From Symbiodinium natans (Eukaryota; Sar; Dinophyceae; Suessiales; Symbiodiniaceae): 64,000 bases of DNA. Each line of letters opens with the position of its first letter. The stretch's first letter is position 1. Below are positions 1 through 8,900 of this stretch, piece after piece. The stretch covers positions 250,001 through 314,000 of the forward strand of contig CAJNDS010001768.1 in NCBI GenBank assembly GCA_905221605.1, given 5' to 3'. Below the pieces are notes generated by a model. The model did not search any database. It had not been told where the DNA came from and worked only from the letters and a program-made list of their open reading frames with translations. Position numbers and translations under genes: made by a program.

Positions 1-144
1 GGTTTGGGATGTAGGGTCTACAGCTTGCAGTAGCTTCTAAAGTGGAAGATGTCGACTTTGCATTCAGATAGCACATGATTTGCGTGCATGAGTTGAGAAA
101 CCCACTCCAGATGAGCGCTTTAGGGCTCAGCTTATTGTCTTGCA

Positions 145-202
145 AGGGTTTAGGGTTTAGGGTTTAGGGTTTAGGGTTTAGGGTTTAGGGTTTAGGGTTT
201 AG
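145..202 (+). repeat. Interstitial telomere-type array (TTTAGGG)n
   Basis: About eight near-perfect TTTAGGG units. It is internal and flanked by unique sequence, so not a chromosome end. It lies just beyond the candidate last exon of the minus-strand ankyrin gene. Confidence 0.95.
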
Positions 203-216
203 AAGTACAGCAGCGT

Positions 217-240
217 TCAAGGGATGTGCCCATGCCGGTG
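217..240 (-). CDS. Candidate last exon of the small ankyrin gene
   Basis: On the minus strand a pyrimidine-rich stretch ending in TTCGCAG is followed by seven codons (HRHGHIP) and a TGA. The phase (0) fits the preceding exon at 609-704. The call rests only on phase, acceptor quality and stop, because seven residues carry no homology. Confidence 0.3.
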   Translation of the reverse strand, partial: HRHGHIP

Positions 241-608
241 CTGCGAAAACCAAAAAGCCCCGTAGATACATTCAAACCCGAAACCCTAGCCCCAAACCCT
301 AATCACGAAACTCTAAACCTTGCATGTTTTTTTTTGGTGGTCCCATATGAACCAGTTTAGCTTCCAATAACTTGCTAGTTTCTAGCTCTTACTAGGAATT
401 TGGGTCCCTATGTAATCCCTTACCCGGGGTCATAGAGGGGTGAACAAGGCATCTCATTCCCAAAGCCCTGAACCCTCAGGACCCTACGAACCAAATTCCC
501 TCAACCCAAATTAGAAGCCAACTAAACCCTGAACCCTAAAACCCCCAAGCCCTAAACCCCTAAACCCTAAACCTACACCCCAAAAACCCAAAACCCAAAA
601 CCCTAAAC
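241..608. other. Intron-like stretch of decayed CCCTAAA repeats
   Basis: Mostly degenerate CCCTAAA units between unique AT-rich pieces. I see no coding signal. It is the presumed intron between the exon at 609-704 and the candidate terminal exon. Confidence 0.5.
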
Positions 609-704
609 CTTGAACGTCTCATCCCGACTTTGCCTCCGGTTCACGTCCGCGCCGTGGGCGAGCAAGAGCTCTAACACAGGGCGCACCTGTTCCGCCTGCC
701 GCAT
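609..704 (-). CDS. Ankyrin-repeat exon of the small ankyrin gene
   Basis: A 32-codon phase-0 exon. Its core reads VLELLLAHGADVNRR, the second helix and loop of an ankyrin repeat. Acceptor context is GTGTAG before ATGCGG. The donor is AAG followed by GTTTAGGG, so the first intron bases are a telomere unit. It continues the protein from the exon at 2900-2953, which ends partway through an ankyrin repeat. Ankyrin repeats mediate protein binding; no partner can be inferred. Caveat: two other coding-like islands (1061-1353 and about 2230-2400, same strand) lie in the intervening interval, so the link to 2900-2953 could be wrong. Confidence 0.6.
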
Positions 705-1060
705 CTACACGTTGCTAGGGTTTGGGTTTTAGGGTTTAGGGTTTAGGGTTTAGGTTTTAGGGTTTAGGGCCCGTTCTCTAATTCAGGGTCCTTGTTTGGG
801 GTCCTAAAACTGGTACCCGCCTCATAAGAGAACTACACATTTGGGGTTTGGTCCGTTTTGGGCGGGTCTCGAACTCCACATCCCTTACCCATAGCCCGTA
901 AACCCTAAACCCTAAACACTAAAGCCCCACATGCCGCTTAGTTTAGGGTGCCAACAAGGGCCCAGAAGTTCGGTGGAGTGCGGTCGTCAAGTCGGGATTT
1001 GGGTTTCAATTTAAGGTTTAGGGTTTAGGGTTTGGGGAGTAGGGTTTAGGGTTTACGGTT

Positions 1061-1353
1061 TCAGAGCAGAATGTCAATGACAGTTGCCAACCTAGCCTCT
1101 GACGTGTCCTTCTTGCCTGTGAACTTCTTACCCATGATGTTCTGGATTTCCTTGAGCGCCTCCTCGGTTGCATTCATCAGGGAAACCTGCACCACGTCAG
1201 TGCCCTGACGAACCATCAGCTTCACCGCGTCAATCTTGTCGGACTGACCCTTGACGTAGTTCTGAAACTCCAAGGGGAACTCTGAGAGCACATAGCTTTC
1301 ATCATCTTCTGCTTTCTTGCCCAGCGTCTCCCCTTTCAATGCTTGAAGTGTCT
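1061..1353 (-). CDS. Unidentified terminal exon, about 97 codons
   Basis: A minus-strand open frame rich in Lys/Glu/Asp with balanced codons, ending in TGA at 1061-1063. It is preceded by a good acceptor (TTTGTCTTTAG). Readable pieces include FPLEFQNYVKGQSDKIDAVK and EEALKEIQNIMGKKFTGKK, which look like a soluble helical protein. I recognise no family. It lies between two exons of the ankyrin gene on the same strand, so it is a nested or captured 3' end, or the ankyrin exon chain is misassigned. Confidence 0.45.
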
Positions 1354-1432
1354 CTAAAGACAAATTGAGGAGCGAAGTACCTTAGACAAGCTCGATAGAT
1401 CTCGTGTCAGGGGAACTCAGGGTATAGGGACA

Positions 1433-1570
1433 ACTTGGAGGTTCATGGTTTAGGGTTTAGGGTTCAGGGCATTATAATATAAGCCAACTATAAGCCCCTT
1501 AGGTGCCTTAACTTTCAGCCCCTTGGGTGCCTCAAATAGGGTAACAAGTAATTACCATGAACCTCCAAGT
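1433..1570. mobile_element. MITE family A, copy 1
   Basis: Ends are ACTTGGAGGTTCATG and its reverse complement CATGAACCTCCAAGT. About 138 bp, with short TTTAGGG units inside. Sister copies are at 3318, 34734 and 47530. Confidence 0.8.
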
Positions 1571-2640
1571 AGATACCTGGGGCACATAACGGAAACTACC
1601 GACCTGAGTTTGCCGTCGACCTTTTGGCCTATACCCAAAACCCTAAAACCCTAAAACCCTAAAACCCTAAACCCTAAACCCTAAACCCTATATAAAGCGT
1701 AAACCCAAACCTTCACTGAACTTGGAACCCTGAAAGTTGTAGCTTTTGGCTGTTTCTTAGGAATTATAGTACCCAAAACTTAAAACTGTTCCCAAGTGTC
1801 CCTGAACAACCCCCTAAACCCTAAACCTTAAACCCTGAACCCTGAACCCTGAGACCCTAAACCCGAACCTTGGTTTGGAGTTTAAGGTGCTTGCCTTGTC
1901 TTAGGATGGACTCACGGAAAGCTTGTGGTCCCTATTCAATCCTTTCAATGTCTAGCCTCTTCAAAAGGTGCTAATTAATCTGGGGTTTAGGGTTTAAGGT
2001 TTAGGGCTTAGGGTATGGGGGATAGGGTTTAGGGTTTAGGGTTTAGGGTTTAGGGTTTAGGGTTTAGGGTACCCCATTCACTCACTTTCCCCTGAAAACC
2101 AGTACGAGATTTGGAAGAGCAAAGGCACTCGAATAGGCCTCCAGTTGCCCAGAGAACCCGCCATGGGGCCTCATATTTTCCATACTGGTTTAGGGTTTAG
2201 GGTTTAGGGTTTAGGGTCGAAGATTGACGCTGGCTGTCTCTGTCCTTGCTCTCATGGCCTCCAGAAGGGTCGCCAATTTCTCGGTCAAGAGGTTCACGTG
2301 AAAGTGCAGGGCACTCAAAGATCGGCCGGCTGCGCCGGAGCGCCAATGTGTCGGCGATGGGGCGTACGGACTCAATCTGGAATCTGGTCCATCTCAGTGG
2401 AGAGGGTGAGTTTAGGGTTCAAGGGTTTAGGGATATATATTTATATATGTAATATATATATAAGGTTTATACACCAAGCTAGTTTTTGAAGACCCACCAT
2501 ATACCAAACTATTCCTGAATAGGATCCTCGCAAACCCTAAACCCTAAAGCCGCTACGCACGAAATACAAACGGTACCCGAAACGCGAACCCTTGAACCCA
2601 ACTCCTAAACTCTAAACCCTATGCCCTAATCGCCTACAAC

Positions 2641-2707
2641 CCAACCCCACCCCACCCCACCCCACCCCCCCCCCCCCCCCCCCCCCGCCAAAAAAAAAAA
2701 AAAAAAA
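2641..2707. repeat. CCCCA/poly-C/poly-A low-complexity run
   Basis: Four CCCCA units run into about 22 C residues, a short GCC, then about 17 A residues. C-run/A-run junctions like this recur (23846-23881). Confidence 0.9.
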
Positions 2708-2718
2708 GATGGAGAATG

Positions 2719-2887
2719 CCTGGGGTCCTATTTAACTACAGCTTCGTAGTAAAGTACCCCTATTGAGTAGGTATAACCCTTCAAACTGTAGGCAAACCCT
2801 AAACCCTAAACCTAAACCCCAAACCCTAAACCCTAAACCCTAAACCCTAAAACCTAAACCCTACTTAGTAGGTAAACAGGGTCCCAG
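2719..2887. mobile_element. MITE family B, copy 1, split by a CCCTAAA array
   Basis: Starts CCTGGGGTCCTATTTAACTAC and ends GGTAAACAGGGTCCCAGG, the family B inverted termini. A run of CCCTAAA (about 2795-2865) sits inside. The element abuts the donor side of the ankyrin exon at 2900-2953, so it forms the start of that intron. Confidence 0.75.
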
Positions 2888-2899
2888 GTCTTCTGGCAC

Positions 2900-2953
2900 C
2901 TCCAGCTCGATCGCTTGCGCCACGTGGTGCAGCGGCGTGTCGCCATCGGAGTC
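2900..2953 (-). CDS. Ankyrin exon (DSDGDTPLHH)
   Basis: An 18-codon phase-0 exon reading DSDGDTPLHHVAQAIELE, a textbook ankyrin start (D-x-D-G-x-T-P-L-H). Acceptor is GTGCTAAG; donor is GTGCCAG. Joined to the exon at 3771-3824 it gives a continuous repeat (SAANVA then DSDGDTPLHH), which fixes both splice sites. Confidence 0.8.
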
Positions 2954-3176
2954 CTTAGCACGCAGGCGCTAGAGAGACCCAAATAACCCCTAAACCGAAT
3001 AACCCCAAACCCCAACCCCCAACCCCCAAACCCTAAACCCTAAACCCCAAACCCCAAACCTAAACCCTAAACCAAATAACCCCAAACCCTAAACCCCAAA
3101 CCCCAAACCCTAAACCCTAAACCCTAAACCTCACAGCCCTAAACCTCATAACCCTAAACTCTAAACCTCAGATAAC

Positions 3177-3246
3177 CCTGGGACCCCAGTCACCTACGGT
3201 TTAGTAGCATTCTTATCTAGTAGGTATAGCCGAACTGGGTCCCAGG
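3177..3246. mobile_element. MITE family B, copy 2 (70 bp)
   Basis: CCTGGGACCCCAGTCACCTAC at one end, GAACTGGGTCCCAGG at the other; near-perfect hairpin. Located in the intron between the ankyrin exons at 2900 and 3771. Confidence 0.8.
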
Positions 3247-3317
3247 GTTAACAAAAGCCCCAAAGAAATCCACACCCTAAACTCAAGGTGGACGCCCCCA
3301 GTATGTTGTAAGGGTCT

Positions 3318-3434
3318 ACTTGGAGGTTCATGGGAACTTATAACACCAATTCTAACTGTACTGAAAAACCCCTTAAGTCCCCTAAGTAGGTTACAATTAT
3401 CAGTGGGGTTATAAGTACCCATGAACCTCCAAGT
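3318..3434. mobile_element. MITE family A, copy 2
   Basis: 117 bp with ACTTGGAGGTTCATG/CATGAACCTCCAAGT ends and no telomere units inside. It is the cleanest copy of the family and lies in the same intron as the family B copy at 3177. Confidence 0.85.
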
Positions 3435-3770
3435 ATATAGGTTTTTTTTGAGGGGGGTCTCCTTGCTGGCAATCGCGGCCTTATGAACCCACGGGATCTT
3501 ACACCCAAAACCTAAACCCTAAACCCTAAACCCTAAACCCTAAACCCTCAATCCTAAACTGCCCAAACCATTGTTTATCAGCTCTACACACCCCAAATCC
3601 TAACTCCCAAGCCCTCAGGCTGCGATTTGCTTCAGAACCCCCCAACAAACAAACGGAAAGATGGGAATTCCTCTTTTTTGCTGCCCTAAAAGTTTAGGGT
3701 TTAGGGTTTAGGGTTTAGGGCTTCGGGTTCTTGGGGTCTGACATCCTCAGCTTCGGCTCAGCTAAGAGGC

Positions 3771-3824
3771 CGCCACGTTCGCTGCGGACGCGTCCCGTTG
3801 CAGCAGGGCACGCAGGAGCTCAAC
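3771..3824 (-). CDS. Ankyrin exon (VELLRALLQRD)
   Basis: An 18-codon phase-0 exon reading VELLRALLQRDASAANVA, helix 2 plus loop of an ankyrin repeat. Acceptor CACCTTAG. The donor is GC (GCG then GCCTC), a non-canonical site common in dinoflagellates. It splices in frame to the preceding exon (AASWGH then VELLRALL) and the following one. Confidence 0.8.
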
Positions 3825-4128
3825 CTAAGGTGCGTGCAGAGATTGGCGGGTTTAGGGTTTAGGGTTTAGGGTTGAGGGTTTAGGGTTTAGCCCTCAACAA
3901 AAACATCTAACCCTAAGCCCTGAAGCTCAAGGGGTTGAGACTCGTGTCCCTAGGGTTGTACCCCTAGAGGTTTCCCTTGACATACTCCTAATATGGCCCT
4001 TTGAATTCCCTTAGAGGACCTTTAAAAATTAGGGTTTAGGGTTTAGGGTTTAGGGTTCAACCTTAGGGGTTCAAGGTCGAGTCACCCTAAACCCTAAACA
4101 CTTAATAATGTATGAGCAATACCGTAGG

Positions 4129-4353
4129 TTACGACCGTCCGGTGATGGTTATATTGTACTCCTGGCACGTAAAAAAGATTGTGACAGGGATGAGCTCACT
4201 CCTGAGGTTGCCCTTACCATTGAAACATCCCAGATTCCTAACCGTCAGTAGCACATCATAACCAAAACCAACTTGGCTGGACGACTTGGCTAAAGTCACC
4301 AGGTCATACTGGCGGACGAAACCAAATTCAAACGCAATCCAGCTTGTCGACAA
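4129..4353 (-). other. Open stretch inside an ankyrin-gene intron, coding status unclear
   Basis: A minus-strand 74-codon open frame with unremarkable composition lies between the exons at 3771 and 4824. I recognise no motif and see no convincing splice sites in frame. It may be chance or a fragment of another gene. Confidence 0.2.
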
Positions 4354-4487
4354 GCTTTACAGCAAGCTGTCAGCCTATGCCTTACGCGCGGTCACTTTGA
4401 TGTTGAACTTGCTCATTGGCTGAGATGTTTATATAACAACTGCCAAGAGAACTTCACGTAAGTTCATCAACAACACAATATATGAAT

Positions 4488-4526
4488 ATATATATATATA
4501 TATACATACATACATATATATATATA
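4488..4526. repeat. TA/CATA microsatellite
   Basis: Alternating TA with CATACATA interruptions, about 40 bp. Confidence 0.9.
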
Positions 4527-4823
4527 ACCCAGATGCACGCATCCACGATGTTGAAAAACGCCTCGCACAAATACACCAAACCCGAAAAACCCTAAACAAA
4601 AACGAAACACTTAAACCCTAAAAACCCTTAAAACCCTAAAAAGCCCTAAAACCCCTAAACCCTTAAACCCTAAAACCCAAAACAACTGAAAAACCTTAAC
4701 CGCCCTAAAAACCATAACCAACCCCCAAAGGTCCCAAAGCCCTAAAAACCCCAAAGCCTAAAAACCACTAAACCCTAAAACCCCTAAACCCTAAACAATA
4801 AAAACAACCTTGCACCAAGTTGC

Positions 4824-4871
4824 ATGGCCCCAACTGGCAGCTGCCATAACCGGGGTGTAGCCGTTCTCGTC
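4824..4871 (-). CDS. Ankyrin exon (DENGYTPVMAAASWGH)
   Basis: A 16-codon phase-0 exon reading DENGYTPVMAAASWGH. The DENGYTPxxAAASxGH signature is typical of small ankyrin proteins of fungi and protists, whose first repeat reads ENxWxAAxDGDxxRV; that first-repeat exon is found at 24710-24757. Acceptor is AAACAG; donor is GC (CAT then GCAACTTGG). Confidence 0.85.
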
Positions 4872-5261
4872 CTGTTTGAGGCGATACTCACATAAACAGG
4901 CAAACCATGGTTCGCGTCGTGGCGTTCCAGTCTTCAGGAGATGCAGGTGGTCTGGGTTTTAGGGTGTAGGTAGTAGGATGGGTGCAGGGGTTTGCCGGTT
5001 TTGGGCTTGAGATGGCTTGAGGGTGATGACTCACAAGTCTTGGGTCATGACTCACGAGTTCCGAATTTGAGGGCTGCTGTAGTTTTATGTTGCAACAGCG
5101 TCGGGATTACATGCCGTCAACATTGGTGTTGAAATACGCACCTGCATTGCAGGGTACAGGAGTTAAAGGGGGGGCGAGAGATTCAGGCATCCAGGGTATC
5201 GGTGGGGGGGTCTAAACAGGAAATCCTAAACCCTAAGCCGTAACGCACCCTCTTTAAGGTC

Positions 5262-5300
5262 CTGGGAACCGGGCGTGAAGCCTGACAGGGTGATGAGCTC
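5262..5300 (-). CDS. Short linker exon of the small ankyrin gene
   Basis: A 13-codon phase-0 exon reading ELITLSGFTPGSQ. Acceptor is CTCGCAAG; donor is GA (CAG then GACCTT). In this ankyrin family the segment between ENLWTAA...RVE and DENGYTP is a 12-14 residue linker of the form xLLxxGxxPNxx, and this exon fits in length, phase and sequence. It lies on the left side of the retrotransposon while the first-repeat exon lies on the right. Confidence 0.65.
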
Positions 5301-5452
5301 CTTGCGAGACAGGGTCAAGGTCGGGTGTAGGGATTAGGATGTAGGGTTTCTGGTTGCAGAAGGAATGGGAGAAGCTCTTTGGACTTAGTACGTCTACTTA
5401 TTATGTAATTCTTCTAGAAATGCTATTCAAAGCCCTCCATAACCCACTGAGT

Positions 5453-5457
5453 TTGGC
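5453..5457. other. Target site duplication, left copy (TTGGC)
   Basis: TTGGC immediately left of the left LTR, repeated immediately right of the right LTR at 20634-20638. Five bases is the usual Ty1/copia duplication length. Confidence 0.8.
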
Positions 5458-5564
5458 TATTGTTACCAGCAGACAGCCCCAATATTTAGGGAAACGTGCA
5501 CACGCCTTTTTCTTGAGCCATGAGCGAACAACGGTAAGTAATGAAATGTCTTTCTGTAACAACA
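5458..5564 (-). repeat. 3' LTR of the copia element (107 bp)
   Basis: Identical over its full length to 20527-20633. On the minus strand it begins TGTTGTTACAG and ends GTAACAATA, an imperfect terminal inverted repeat. A spliced-leader-like 24-mer lies at 5512-5535. The LTR is far shorter than most copia LTRs. Confidence 0.93.
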
Positions 5565-5570
5565 CCCCCC
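5565..5570 (-). other. Polypurine tract (G6)
   Basis: CCCCCC on the plus strand, hence GGGGGG on the sense strand, immediately before the 3' LTR. This is the expected position of the plus-strand DNA primer. Confidence 0.7.
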
Positions 5571-5946
5571 GCGCAACTTAGTGCAACGTAAGAGGCGTCA
5601 AAAGTTGAGGAAAGACAAACGATGTTCGCTACAGTCGTACCTAGTACGCAAAACGACTGCATCTTGAGGAAATTTCACCTCACATAACCAGCTGAAAATA
5701 AATCCAGCCCGTCAGGGAGGTGCTCTTCACCTGTTACCCTGAGGATAGAAACTGACTACAACTGCTACTGTGTAGCCAGCTCGTCAGAGCGGCGAAGGAG
5801 ATGCAGTGCGGCGCACGGGCACACACACGTAGGCTGATGGAATCAGAAATGCAAAGAACGAAAACAATTTGCTCAAAAGTGCTGGGTCGGCGAATCCGAC
5901 CCGTCAGGGTGGAGTGTGCAACCCTGACCATGCCTCCTTTTAGGCC
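5571..5946 (-). other. Untranslated region between ORF2 and the 3' LTR
   Basis: About 375 bp with no convincing gene. It contains repeated CCCGTCAGGG-type motifs (around 5708 and 5899) that could form hairpins. A 65-codon open frame here has no recognisable feature. Confidence 0.5.
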
Positions 5947-8900
5947 TTAGTACCGCCTCTCTTGCACACCAGTGTGTGGATTCGTGACGTGGTGTTTCCA
6001 TCCTCTGAGATACCACAACACGTGGTCGTAGTCGTAGACGACGATCCCCCCTGGGTTTCCCCAAGCAGGAAGGGCGTTCACCACCTCTTCTTCCGACACC
6101 CAGTGCGCATCCCGGGCCTTGAGCATGGCCCAGTAGTACCCGTCAAGAAGGGTCCAGGTGCTCGAGCGCGTCCGCGTCGGGTCGATGAGATCACCATCAT
6201 GGTCGAAAGGGTAGTGCTCTGGAAGGTCAGCAAAGAGTTCCTGAAGAATGCTGAGCCTTTTCCCAATCTCGACATCGACTCGGCTGCGCCTCTCGGCCAA
6301 CCATTCTCCTTCCGTCATGCTTGGTCCAGTGGGATCCACGCGTCTGCGGGATGTGCGCACCTCTCCAGGGGAACCCGGGCGTCGCACTGGCGGAGGCCGC
6401 GGGGTCGAAGCCCTGCGCTGTGGCGGTGGCCTCGCAGGCATTGCTGAGCTGAGACCTGGAGATCTGCCCCTCGATGTAGCCCTTGACGGCGTGCGCTCCC
6501 TCGCTCCCATAGAAGGCCCGTACTTTGCTGTCGGTGGGCGGTAGCCTTCAGCTTCCGCTGGGCGACGGGCCGGCGCTGAGCTTCTGCGATCAGCTGTGGG
6601 AGGAGGAGGAGGTCGCATCATTCCGAGTGAGGACGCTCTCGTGGGACGAATCCACTCCGGCTCGACACGGTTGGAGTGCAGATACCGCTGGTAAAACCTG
6701 GTATCGCGGAGCAGCTCATTCAATTGGGTCTGACCGAGGCAAGCAAACCCGTCAGGGATGCGGAGAGATCGAGCCAAGTCCACGTGGCGTGGTGCAGGAT
6801 CCTGACGGCTTCCGCTCAGGGGAAGTTGATCCTGGAAGAAACGACTGACCTCCGCCATCACTTCTGAGACGGTGCCTACCCTTGGTGTGAACAAGTCACC
6901 ATCGTAAGAGAGAATCGTGAAGGGTCTCTGTCGCCCTTCCGGGGACTGCTGGGTGGCATAGATGATCATGGATATCTCATCAATGAGATAGAGCCTTGAC
7001 TGAAAGGCCACAAAGAAAGCTTCATCCAATGAGACTCGGTCGTCTCCCGGACGATAGGCGATTGAGACTCTGGCGTCAGCCCGGTGAGTGCCAGCGAATG
7101 CTCTCCTCTCGTTGGCATCAGCCCCGGGTGCTGGATTGTGCAAATGGGCGAACATGTCCAGCTGGGCCAATGAAGTGATACCCATACCACGGGACGCAAA
7201 ATTGTAGGCGTCGAGGGGATTGGTGAGAGCGTCAGCGATCGACTGGCCTCCCCTCTTCATTGCCGATTTTCTCATGCTCACGCATTTGCTGCGTACTGCT
7301 GCAGGGAGACTTTGATCTTGTGCTTCGCGCGTTCCTCGCTCTGCACGGTGCCGGTTCATTGCCAACCCCGGCCGGGGGGCGATCGACATGATGTCGATGT
7401 TCCGTCCCTTCCGGGAGGACTCCAGGCGTCGTTTGCTGGGTTCGGCAACATGTGCCATGTCACTCTCAGCTGCGATTCTGGAGCCGCAGAACTGGCACTC
7501 AATCATTCCATCGATGTAATGTTTACGGCAACTGGTGCAGTAAAACCAGGGAAAGGAAACAAGCTCCTGGACGATGAAATGGTCGAGCTCGGAGCGGTGC
7601 TTTCGATCCACTCGGATGCCCTTTGCGGAGAACCACACCTTGAGCGTGGAACCCCACTTGGCTTCCGCCAGTGGCTCGGGCCGCGGTGCGTTGTCGGCGA
7701 ACTTGAGGTCCTCGAGCCTGATGATCTCATCTTCAACCGTGAGGTTCTCTTCATGGGCGATTTGGTACGGCCTTGTCATGTCAGTGATGTAGTGCCGGTA
7801 CTCATGGAAGTTGAGCCTGGTCTGGAGGCTTTCGAGGTAGTCAAGGTAGCAACCCTCCTCCGACCAATCGTCCAAATGGCCCTGCTCGAAGATTGGACGC
7901 GGCTCCCGCCCGTCGTGAACATCCTTGCACGCCTTGTGCAGTCGGACGCGGAGCAGCTCGTACACACGGTTGTGCCAGATGGGAACCTGGGAGTGGCGAT
8001 CATAGCAGTAAACAATGTACCTGTTGGAAATCCAGTCAGGTGTCTGAATTGCATCTGCCTTGGATCTAAAGATCCGCACGCCCTCCAGGGCTGCGAGTTG
8101 CAGGTCGATGACAAATTCAATGTCAGCATCTTCACGAACGCCTGCATGACTCTCCCTCTGCCACGCCGGTACGGGAGACATCATCACGAAGTAACGGCTG
8201 GCACTTCCATCTGCAGCAACCCCTCCCGGGATGAGACCATCTCGAACGATGGAGTGCAGATAGCAACGATACGTGCCGTGGTAAGCCAACTTTGGCATGC
8301 TTTCGAAGGCCTCGCTGGTGTAACCAGTGGTTCCCACCCTGGGCCTGTTTGCCAAATTGGGTTGCCAAAGAGAGGACAGATGGTACGAGTGGGTGTTCAG
8401 TGCCATCACGTCCGTCTCTTCCGAGAGGAGTATGCCGTCGTGCCCCTGAATCGCTCTAAAGGCACGCAGCTGGACCTCCCTGTCGGGTTTAATGACAACC
8501 TTGACTTCGAACCGCACTTTGTCGTGAGTGGATTTGAGGACGTCCACCACGTGCTCCACACGGAGGCCTCTCCACATCATTCCCAACTTCTCGAAAAATT
8601 CGGACCATTCAATAGAATTGTCCCTGGCTGAGATGTGGACCGCCATTTCTGGCGCTCGCCGATTGGCGAATCCCCGGGCAAGGAAGGACATCTTCTTCGA
8701 CAAGCAGACCCGGGCGTTCTCCGTGAGGAAACGGTAATCATCCGGCAGATCGGGGAGCTGATCGGCAGTAACCCAACGCGGCAGCGTGGGAGGCCTCGGC
8801 TTTGCCTTGGGGACAAGGGGTGCCTGAGAAACGGCCTCGCTCGGCTGAGGGGCGTCGGGGTCACTGATGACGACCACGGGAGAAGGAGGCGCGACCACTT

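Noticed and set aside
7312-8631. 439-codon plus-strand open frame
   Set aside because: Antisense to retrotransposon ORF2 across the Tpt1-like region. No motif of its own, and its openness follows from the codon bias of the opposite strand.
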